DNA from: Parapristionchus giblindavisi | Taxonomy: Eukaryota; Nematoda; Chromadorea; Rhabditida; Diplogasteridae | Reading direction: 5' to 3' | Assembly (NCBI GenBank): GCA_943737045.1 | Contig: CALSFV010000221.1 | Span: forward strand, 310,001 to 374,000 | DNA length: 64,000 nucleotides | Shown here: piece after piece, positions 26,640 to 36,306 of the stretch | How the letters are laid out: the number at the start of each line of letters is the position of its first letter | Position numbering within the stretch: position 1 is the first letter of the stretch | Notes under the pieces: generated by a model | The model's input: only the letters and a program-made list of their open reading frames with translations | What the model was told of the DNA's origin: nothing | The model's database searches: none | Translations under genes and position numbers: made by a program

Positions 26640-28169
26640 TCTCCTTCATTCCTCTGAGGCAGCGCAGACCATCCTTCCATCCGAGAAACGAGATATCTGA
26701 AAATGGAGATGATCATTGAAATGAATCAAAGCGAATTCATATCATAACACATGAATAGGGTATGAATAGATGATCTTACCAATGGGGTCCTTGATTGCTC
26801 TAGGAGGCAGAGTAGACCATCCTTCCGTCACGAGAAACGAGATATCTGAAAATGGAGATGATCATTGAAATGAATCAAAGCGAATTCATATCATAACACA
26901 TGAATAGGGTATGAATAGATGATCTTACCAATGGGGTCCTTGATTGCTCTAGGAGGCAGAGTAGACCATCCTTCCGTCACGAGAAACGAGATATCTGAAA
27001 ATGGAGATGATCATTGAAATGAATCAAAGCGAATTCATATCATAACACATGAATAGGGTATGAATAGATGATCTTACCAATGGGGTCCTTGATTGCTCTA
27101 GGAGGCAGAGTAGACCATCCTTCCGTCACGAGAAACGAGATATCTGAAAATGGAGATGATCATTGAAATGAATCAAAGCGAATTCATATCATAACACATG
27201 AATAGGGTATGAATAGATGATCTTACCAATGGGGTCCTTGATTGCTCTAGGAGGCAGAGTAGACCATCCTTCCGTCACGAGAAACGAGATATCTGAAAAT
27301 GGAGATGATCATTGAAATGAATCAAAGCGAATTCATATCATAACACATGAATAGGGTATGAATAGATGATCTTACCAATGGGGTCCTTGATTGCTCTAGG
27401 AGGCAGAGTAGACCATCCTTCCGTCACGAGAAACGAGATATCTGAAAATGGAGATGATCATTGAAATGAATCAAAGCGAATTCATGTCATAACACATGAA
27501 TAGGGTATGAATAGATGATCTTACCAATGGGGTCCTTGATTGCTCTAGGAGGCAGAGTAGACCATCCTTCCGTCACGAGAAACGAGATATCTGAAAATGG
27601 AGATGATCATTGAAATGAATCAAAGCGAATTCATATCATAACACATGAATAGGGTATGAATAGATGATCTTACCAATGGGGTCCTTGATTGCTCTAGGAG
27701 GCAGAGTAGACCATCCTTCCGTCACGAGAAACGAGATATCTGAAAATGGAGATGATCATTGAAATGAATCAAAGCGAATTCATATCATAACACATGAATA
27801 GGGTATGAATAGATGATCTTACCAATGGGGTCCTTGATTGCTCTAGGAGGCAGAGTAGACCATCCTTCCGTCACGAGAAACGAGATATCTGAAAATGGAG
27901 ATGATCATTGAAATGAATCAAAGCGAATTCATATCATAACACATGAATAGGGTATGAATAGATGATCTTACCAATGGGGTCCTTGATTGCTCTAGGAGGC
28001 AGAGTAGACCATCCTTCCGTCACGAGAAACGAGATATCTGAAAATGGAGATGATCATTGAAATGAATCAAAGCGAATTCATATCATAACATATCAATAGG
28101 GTATGAATAGATTATCTCACCATTAACTACTTCCATGTTCCATGAGAGTAGATGATCATTTCTTTCCAT
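26620..28169 (-). CDS. Candidate spliced gene made of nine identical 66-nt tandem exons
   Basis: I do not recognise this protein. On the minus strand each 149-bp repeat reads as an acceptor (CCATTTTCAG), 66 nt of sequence, a donor (GTAAGATC) and an 83-bp intron. Exons lie at 27972-28037, 27823-27888, 27674-27739, 27525-27590, 27376-27441, 27227-27292, 27078-27143, 26929-26994 and 26780-26845. One of three frames is open across each exon, and it enters and leaves in the same phase (one base of the codon on the 5' side). Each exon therefore adds a 22-residue unit, starting DISFLVTEGW and ending PRAIKDPI. Upstream, 28169-28121 supplies an ATG and 16 codons (MERNDHLLSWNMEVVN) ending in the matching phase at a GTGAGAT donor, followed by a diverged copy of the same 83-bp intron. 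The terminal exon (26696 down to 26620) is one base shorter than its siblings, shifts frame after ISFLG and stops at TGA. The protein would be about 239 residues. Spliced expression is inference; a tandem repeat with chance splice-like motifs remains possible. Confidence 0.35.
26655..28120. repeat. 149-bp tandem repeat, about ten copies
   Basis: The G of ATATCTG recurs at 26699, 26848, 26997, 27146, 27295, 27444, 27593, 27742, 27891 and 28040, an exact 149-bp period. Nine internal copies are almost identical; the one difference I noticed is TTCATGTCAT for TTCATATCAT near 27485. The lowest-coordinate copy is degenerate (TTCCATCCGAG for TTCCGTCACGAG). The highest-coordinate copy diverges in its last part (AACATATCAATAGG, GATTATCTCACC). 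Each copy contains a GAATTC. The period is unrelated to the satellite monomer. Confidence 0.95.
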
Positions 28170-29559
28170 CCCATCCAAGGAACCATGTTAGGTAAACAAT
28201 GAAAAGGAATGTTGATAAAACATTGATTAACTATCAATTATGATGATTTTATACATGCTATTTCTTTAATTGAGTCGAGCTACCATGGGAAATTTTCCCG
28301 GTGGATGCCTTATCAATTTAAAGTAGTACAAACATTTTTAATTAAAGTCCTTAGGTTTATTATTATTTTTTGAAAGCGTATGTTGCTATTCATTCCATTG
28401 CGTCAGGCTACCGTGGGAGATTATCCCGTTGGATGCCTTAACAAGGAAATCTATCCTACTTTAATGCAAGAATTAAGTCGTGTATCTAATGTGAATAGCT
28501 TATAATAATATCAAAATGCTTAACGTTATGTTTTAATAAATGTATTAAATAAGGAAAGGTAACAAACCTCATTCTCTGCAACTTCACTGAAGTATGTACA
28601 ATAAACTAATCAATGATGAAGAATAGACACGAGGTGGTGTAGACTCACTTCTATCAACGACACATAGCATCTACAATTGGGGACGATGTTTAAAGCGAAT
28701 AGTAATAAAAGAATAAAATATAATGAATAGACTAGAATAACATTGAAAAGAAGAAAACAAATGAAATGCATACCATTTTAATATTATCATTAATATTTCT
28801 TCGATGTTCACTCCATGTTCTCAATATCTTCACAATCAAATGATAAACCATGGCTCCGGCTGGACTTATACCTGTACCTGGTGTTAGTGGAGGGACACAC
28901 AAAGACAAAGGGAACTACCACACAAATATTACTCTACACGAGGGATCAAAATGTGACACAAAGGAAAATAATAAACGAACCATTTGTCCACTACTAATAA
29001 TCATTCTCCATATAACAAGATACTTCATATGAAATATATAAATGAAGATTCCATTCTTCTCAACTCATAATCTCTGAAATATAAGTGGTTAAACCACGAC
29101 ATATTATAAGGAATGATGACATCTATCGGTAAACAAAAATGATGACAAATGAATTTCTTGATCAATGTAGACAAAATATTTATAGAACTGCGTTGTTTGG
29201 ATGAATGATTAAGAACATCTTGTTAGAAATACCTTGAACAATATAGACAAAAATATGGAATAAACGAACCTTTACTTAATTTGGACACTCTCCTATCACA
29301 TTAAACACACACAACTTCTTGGATATTGATAATCAACTGAAATATACGAACATTAATGCGAAATATAATGGAATAAAAAATGATGATGACAAAAAATCTT
29401 TCAAGATCAATATCTACGAAATCAACAATTAATGGTCATCAAATAGTTAGTAATTGAAAGAATAGGTTATGAGTTAATTACCAATACTAAAATGTAATAA
29501 ACAACACGTGAATAACAAAACAATAATATAAAATCATGTAAAATAATGAAAGGTGAGAT
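28170..29559. other. AT-rich interior of the element, no gene supported
   Basis: I see no convincing coding frame. The minus strand has an ATG in a strong initiation context (GGAGCCATGG, ATG at 28851-28849). It opens 26 codons ending at a GTATGC donor at 28774, but I could not connect it to later open segments without hitting stops. Two related 60-bp modules lie at 28256-28316 and 28384-28444. The rest is low-GC sequence without repeats I can identify. Confidence 0.5.
28256..28444. repeat. Two diverged copies of a 60-bp near-palindromic module
   Basis: 28256-28316 and 28384-28444 are about 128 bp apart and share GCTACC(A/G)TGGGA, TT(T/A)TCCCG and TGGATGCCTTA. The core of each is roughly self-complementary (TGGGAAATTTTCCCGG in the first). 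This could be a protein-binding site pair or remnants of duplicated short exons; on the minus strand each core lies between an AAG and a GTAGC. Function is unknown. Confidence 0.6.
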
Positions 29560-29951
29560 AGAGTAAGAAGGGAAGAGACCCTCTCTACTCTCTCTCCCGC
29601 GCGAACCCAAATTACGGTAGGAACGGCATGTCACAACAATGATTTGGCAAAGTTCAACGGACTTTTTTCTCATTGCGGTGTTCTTTGAAAAAGAAAGGTT
29701 AGAGAGAAGAAAGATCATGTGATTGGAGAGAGCGCAGAGAAAGGAAAAAAGGAGGCGGTCGTGGACCGCTTCCTTTTTTCCGAGTGATCACTCTCGTGTC
29801 TGCTCTCTTCCTATCCTTCCCTCTCTAACCTCGACTCCATTTTTCACTCCGTTCTATAGGAATTGGAGGGGAGATCACCCCCCTTTCTTGGGCCGATTCC
29901 TAAGAGAAAATGGGGTCCACCTCTCTATCTCGACCGCTTTTTTGGAGGGAA
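29560..29951. other. Right subterminal region of the element, purine/pyrimidine-skewed
   Basis: Alternating purine- and pyrimidine-rich tracts (for example CCCTCTCTACTCTCTCTCCC and GGAGAGAGCGCAGAGAAAGG) leading to the right inverted repeat. An open plus-strand frame runs from here into the satellite but starts at TTG and has no recognisable domain. Apart from the hairpin at 29743-29781 I see no structured feature. Confidence 0.5.
29743..29781 (+). repeat. 18-bp stem, 3-nt loop hairpin near the right end of the element
   Basis: The left arm 29743-29760 ends GGAGGCGGTC, the loop is GTG, and the right arm 29764-29781 begins GACCGCTTCC. All 18 positions pair, counting one G-T wobble, including a six-A/six-T tract. 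It sits about 185 bp inside the right end. It may be a subterminal structure used in transposition or simply a local inverted duplication. Confidence 0.9.
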
Positions 29952-29966
29952 TTGGTACGGCGGCAG
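29952..29966 (-). repeat. Right terminal inverted repeat of the inserted element
   Basis: TTGGTACGGCGGCAG is the reverse complement of the left end over 15 bases. The satellite resumes at ACATGAAAAA from 29967. CAG at 29964-29966 is either the last three bases of the element or a mismatched copy of the CTG target. Confidence 0.8.
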
Positions 29967-32900
29967 ACATGAAAAATTTTCTGCTAGACCCAGCGTGTGA
30001 TATACCAAACGAAAGAGCAAAAAATTCTGAGTATTTTGCAACGTTCCATGTTGAACAACGGCCGCTCCAGCCGAATTAACAACATTGAACCATGCATTTT
30101 TGGCATTAAAGAATTCGTGACACGCCATTATTTTAGCGAAACTTATCGTGTCATACACCACGTGAAAGAGCAAAAAATTCTGAATAATTTACACTTCAGT
30201 TCATGTCAAACTGTAATCTTGTGTTGATTCCACAATACCCAAAGTACAAAAGTAGCTTTCACTCCGATAAGAACAAAAGAATACCTGGCATGAAAAATTT
30301 ATCTGCTAGACCCAGCGTGTCATATACCAAACGAAAGAACAAAAAATTCTGAGTATTTTGCAACGTTCCATGTTGAACAACGGCTGCTCCAGCCGAATTA
30401 ACAACATTGAACCATGCATTTTTGGCATTAAAGAATTCGTGACACGCCAATATTTTAGCGAAACTTATCGTGTCATACACCACGTGAAAGAGCAAAGAAT
30501 TTTGAATAATCTACACTTCAGTTCATGTCAAACTGTAATCTTGTGTTGATTCCACAATACCCAAAGTACAAAAGTAGCTTTCACTCCGATAAGAACAAAA
30601 GAATACCTGGCATGAAAAATTTATCTGCTAGACCCAGCGTGTCATATACCAAACGAAAGAACAAAAAATTCTGAGTATTTTGCAACGTTCCATGTTGAAC
30701 AACGGCTGCTCCAGCCGAATTAACAACATTGAACCATGCATTTTTGGCATTAAAGAATTCGTGACACGCCAATATTTTAGCGAAACTTATCGTGTCATAC
30801 ACCACGTGAAAGAGCAAAAAATTTTGAATAATCTACACTTCAGTTCATGTCAAACTGTAATCTTGTGTTGATTCCACAATGCCTAAAGTACAAAAGTAGC
30901 TTTCACTCCGATAAGAACAAAAGAATACCTGACATGAAAACTTTTCTGCTAGACCCAGCGTGTCATATACCAAACGAAAGAGCAAAAAATTCTGAGTATT
31001 TTGCAACGTTCCATGTTGAACAACGGCTGCTCCAGCCGAATTAACAACATTGAACCATGCATTTTTTGGCATTAAAGAATTCGTGACACGCCAATATTTT
31101 AGCGAAACTTATCGTGTCATACACCACGTGAAAGAGCAAAACATTCTGAATAATCTACACTTCAGTTCATGTCAAACTGTAATCTTGTGTTGATTCCACA
31201 ATGCCCAAAGTACAAAAGTAGCTTTCACTCCGATAAGAACAAAAGAATACCTGACATGAAAAATTTTCTGCTAGACCCAGCGTGTGATATACCAAACGAA
31301 AGAGCAAAAAATTCTGAGTATTTTGCAACGTTCCATGTTGAACAACGGCCGCTCCAGCCGAATTAACAACATTGAACCATGCATTTTTGGCATTAAAGAA
31401 TTCGTGACACGCCAATATTTTAGCGAAACTTATCGTGTCATACACCACGTGAAAGAGCAAAAAATTTTGAATAATCTACACTTCAGTTCATGTCAAACTG
31501 TAATCTTGTGTTGATTCCACAATGCCTAAAGTACAAAAGTAGCTTTCACTCCGATAAGAACAAAAGAATACCTGACATGAAAACTTTTCTGCTAGACCCA
31601 GCGTGTCATATACCAAACGAAAGAGCAAAAAATTCTGAGTATTTTGCAACGTTCCATGTTGAACAACGGCTGCTCCAGCCGAATTAACAACATTGAACCA
31701 TGCATTTTTGGCATTAAAGAATTCGTGACACGCCAATATTTTAGCGAAACTTATCGTGTCATACACCACGTGAAAGAGCAAAAAATTTTGAATAATCTAC
31801 ACTTCAGTTCATGTCAAACTGTAATCTTGTGTTGATTCCACAATACCCAAAGTACAAAAGTAGCTTTCACTCCGATAAGAACAAAAGAATACCTGGCATG
31901 AAAAATTTATCTGCTAGACCCAGCGTGTCATATACCAAACGAAAGAACAAAAAATTCTGAGTATTTTGCAACGTTCCATGTTGAACAACGGCTGCTCCAG
32001 CCGAATTAACAACATTGAACCATGCATTTTTGGCATTAAAGAATTCGTGACACGCCAATATTTTAGCGAAACTTATCGTGTCATACACCACGTGAAAGAG
32101 CAAAAAATTTTGAATAATCTACACTTCAGTTCATGTCAAACTGTAATCTTGTGTTGATTCCACAATGCCTAAAGTACAAAAGTAGCTTTCACTCCGATAA
32201 GAACAAAAGAATACCTGACATGAAAACTTTTCTGCTAGACCCAGCGTGTCATATACCAAACGAAAGAGCAAAAAATTCTGAGTATTTTGCAACGTTCCAT
32301 GTTGAACAACGGCTGCTCCAGCCGAATTAACAACATTGAACCATGCATTTTTGGCATTAAAGAATTCGTGACACGCCAATATTTTAGCGAAACTTATCGT
32401 GTCATACACCACGTGAAAGAGCAAAAAATTCTGAATAATTTACACTTCAGTTCATGTCAAACTGTAATCTTGTGTTGATTCCACAATACCCAAAGTACAA
32501 AAGTAGCTTTCACTCCGATAAGAACAAAAGAATACCTGGCATGAACAATTTATCTGCTAGACCCAGCGTGTCATATACCAAACGAAAGAACAAAAAAATC
32601 TGAGTATTTTGCAACGTTCCATGTTGAACAACGGCTGCTCCAGCCGAATTAACAACATTGAACCATGCATTTTTGGCATTAAAGAATTCGTGACACGCCA
32701 ATATTTTAGCGAAACTTATCGTGTCATACACCACGTGAAAGAGCAAAAAATTTTGAATAATCTACACTTCAGTTCATGTCAAACTGTAATCTTGTGTTGA
32801 TTCCACAATACCCAAAGTACAAAAGTAGCTTTCACTCCGATAAGAACAAAAGAATACCTGGCATGAAAAATTTATCTGCTAGACCCAGCGTGTCATATAC

Positions 32901-33734
32901 CAAACGAAAGAACAAAAAATTCTGAGTATTTTGCAACGTTCCATGTTGAACAACGGCTGCTCCAGCCGAATTAACAACATTGAACCATGCATTTTTGGCA
33001 TTAAAGAATTCGTGACACGCCAATATTTTAGCGAAACTTATCGTGTCATACACCACGTGAAAGAGCAAAAAATTTTGAATAATCTACACTTCAGTTCATG
33101 TCAAACTGTAATCTTGTGTTGATTCCACAATGCCTAAAGTACAAAAGTAGCTTTCACTCCGATAAGAACAAAAGAATACCTGACATGAAAACTTTTCTGC
33201 TAGACCCAGCGTGTCATATACCAAACGAAAGAGCAAAAAATTCTGAGTATTTTGCAACGTTCCATGTTGAACAACGGCTGCTCCAGCCGAATTAACAACA
33301 TTGAACCATGCATTTTTTGGCATTAAAGAATTCGTGACACGCCAATATTTTAGCGAAACTTATCGTGTCATACACCACGTGAAAGAGCAAAACATTCTGA
33401 ATAATCTACACTTCAGTTCATGTCAAACTGTAATCTTGTGTTGATTCCACAATGCCCAAAGTACAAAAGTAGCTTTCACTCCGATAAGAACAAAAGAATA
33501 CCTGACATGAAAAATTTTCTGCTAGACCCAGCGTGTGATATACCAAACGAAAGATCAAAAAATTCTGAGTATTTTGCAACGTTCCATGTTGAACAACGGC
33601 CGCTCCAGCCGAATTAACAACATTGAACCATGCATTTTTGGCATTAAAGAATTCGTGACACGCCAATATTTTAGCGAAACTTATCGTGTCATACACCACG
33701 TGAAAGAGCAAAAAATTCTGAATAATCTACACTT

Positions 33735-36306
33735 CAGTTCATGTCAAGCTGTAATCTTGTGTTGATTCCACAATGCCCTAAGTACAAAAGTAGCTTTCAC
33801 TCTGATAAGACCAAAAGAATACCTGACATGAAAAATTTTCTGCTAGACCCAGCATGTCATATACCAAACGAAAGAGCAAAAAATTCTGAGTATTTTGCAA
33901 CGTTCCATGTTGAACAACGGCCGCTCTAGCCGAATTAACAACATTGAACCATGCATTTTTGGCATTAAAGAATTCGTGACACGCCAATATTTTAGCGAAA
34001 CTTATCGTGTCATACACCACGTGAAAGAGCAAAAAATTTTGAATAATCTACACTTCAGTTCATGTCAAACTGTAATCTTGTGTTGATTCCACAATGCCCA
34101 AAGTACAAAAGTAGCTTTCACTCCGATAAGAACAAAAGAATACCTGGCATGAAAAATTTATCTGCTAGACCCAGCGTGTCATATACCAAACAAAAGAACA
34201 AAAAATTCTGAGTATTTTGCAACGTTCCATGTTGAACAACGGCTGCTCCAGCCGAATTAACAATATTGAACCATGCATTTTTGGCATTAAAGAATTCGTG
34301 ACACGCCAATATTTTAGCGAAACTTATCGTGTCATACACCACGTGAAAGAGCAAAAAATTTTGAATAATCTACACTTCAGTTCATGTCAAACTGTAATCT
34401 TGTGTTGATTCCACAATGCCTAAAGTACAAAAGTAGCTTTCACTCCGATAAGAACAAAAGAATACCTGACATGAAAACTTTTCTGCTAGACCCAGCGTGT
34501 CATATACCAAACGAAAGAGCAAAAAATTCTGAGTATTTTGCAACGTTCCATGTTGAACAACGGCTGCTCCAGCCGAATTAACAACATTGAACCATGCATT
34601 TTTGGCATTAAAGAATTCGTGACACGCCAATATTTTAGCGAAACTTATCGTGTCATACACCACGTGAAAGAGCAAAAAATTCTGAATAATTTACACTTCA
34701 GTTCATGTCAAACTGTAATCTTGTGTTGATTCCACAATACCCAAAGTACAAAAGTAGCTTTCACTCCGATAAGAACAAAAGAATACCTGGCATGAACAAT
34801 TTATCTGCTAGACCCAGCGTGTCATATACCAAACGAAAGAACAAAAAATTCTGAGTATTTTGCAACGTTCCATGTTGAACAACGGCTGCTCCAGCCGAAT
34901 TAACAACATTGAACCATGCATTTTTGGCATTAAAGAATTCGTGACACGCCAATATTTTAGCGAAACTTATCGTGTCATACACCACGTGAAAGAGCAAAAA
35001 ATTCTGAATAATCTACACTTCAGTTCATGTCAAGCTGTAATCTTGTGTTGATTCCACAATGCCCTAAGTACAAAAGTAGCTTTCACTCTGATAAGACCAA
35101 AAGAATACCTGACATGAAAAATTTTCTGCTAGACCCAGCATGTCATATACCAAACGAAAGAGCAAAAAATTCTGAGTATTTTGCAACGTTCCATGTTGAA
35201 CAACGGCCGCTCTAGCCGAATTAACAACATTGAACCATGCATTTTTGGCATTAAAGAATTCGTGACACGCCAATATTTTAGCGAAACTTATCGTGTCATA
35301 CACCACGTGAAAGAGCAAAAAATTTTGAATAATCTACACTTCAGTTCATGTCAAACTGTAATCTTGTGTTGATTCCACAATGCCCAAAGTACAAAAGTAG
35401 CTTTCACTCCGATAAGAACAAAAGAATACCTGGCATGAAAAATTTATCTGCTAGACCCAGCGTGTCATATACCAAACAAAAGAACAAAAAATTCTGAGTA
35501 TTTTGCAACGTTCCATGTTGAACAACGGCTGCTCCAGCCGAATTAACAATATTGAACCATGCATTTTTGGCATTAAAGAATTCGTGACACGCCAATATTT
35601 TAGCGAAACTTATCGTGTCATACACCACGTGAAAGAGCAAAAAATTTTGAATAATCTACACTTCAGTTCATGTCAAACTGTAATCTTGTGTTGATTCCAC
35701 AATGCCTAAAGTACAAAAGTAGCTTTCACTCCGATAAGAACAAAAGAATACCTGACATGAAAACTTTTCTGCTAGACCCAGCGTGTCATATACCAAACGA
35801 AAGAGCAAAAAATTCTGAGTATTTTGCAACGTTCCATGTTGAACAACGGCTGCTCCAGCCGAATTAACAACATTGAACCATGCATTTTTGGCATTAAAGA
35901 ATTCGTGACACGCCAATATTTTAGCGAAACTTATCGTGTCATACACCACGTGAAAGAGCAAAAAATTCTGAATAATTTACACTTCAGTTCATGTCAAACT
36001 GTAATCTTGTGTTGATTCCACAATACCCAAAGTACAAAAGTAGCTTTCACTCCGATAAGAACAAAAGAATACCTGGCATGAACAATTTATCTGCTAGACC
36101 CAGCGTGTCATATACCAAACGAAAGAACAAAAAATTCTGAGTATTTTGCAACGTTCCATGTTGAACAACGGCTGCTCCAGCCGAATTAACAACATTGAAC
36201 CATGCATTTTTGGCATTAAAGAATTCGTGACACGCCAATATTTTAGCGAAACTTATCGTGTCATACACCACGTGAAAGAGCAAAAAATTTTGAATAATCT
36301 ACACTT
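33735..36306. repeat. Higher-order repeat: two copies of a 1286-bp tetramer
   Basis: Blocks starting at 33735 and 35021 repeat at 1286 bp. They share ATACCAAACAAAAG (about 34190 and 35476), CAATATTGAACC and GGCATGAACAATTT. The copies differ in the last monomer (AAGCTG versus AAACTG just past the end). Confidence 0.8.

Larger units (their letters stand above)
26137..29966. mobile_element. 3.83-kb inserted element with short TIRs, probably a non-autonomous DNA transposon
   Basis: Unrelated sequence interrupts one satellite monomer exactly. The 91 bp on the left (26046-26136) and the 230 bp on the right (29967-30196) join to one complete 321-bp monomer with no loss. The ends carry matching inverted repeats. 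No clear target-site duplication exists: the only candidate is three bases, CTG at left and CAG at right, with the middle base different. The interior has no long reading frame and no transposase motif that I recognise, so an autonomous element is unlikely. It holds a GA microsatellite, a 149-bp tandem array with splice-like signals, a duplicated 60-bp module and a terminal hairpin. I cannot assign a superfamily. A composite that captured part of a host gene is possible. Confidence 0.7.

Noticed and set aside
26391..26657. 88-codon basic plus-strand frame in the element
   Set aside because: No domain recognised and no second line of evidence; length is within chance for AT-rich DNA.
28279..28851. 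A chain of upstream micro-exons for the minus-strand candidate gene, starting at the ATG 28851-28849 and including a hydrophobic segment at 28731-28649
   Set aside because: Several pieces have GT/AG borders, but I could not find a set of phases joining them to the tandem exons without an in-frame stop. Kept only as a note.
26134..29966. A normal target-site duplication for the TIR element
   Set aside because: Satellite sequence on both sides joins exactly at 321 bp. Only CTG/CAG could be a duplication and the middle base differs.
29723..30079. 118-codon plus-strand frame from the element into the satellite
   Set aside because: It starts at TTG, changes from element to satellite sequence halfway, and has no recognisable domain. 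It is a chance fusion across the insertion junction.
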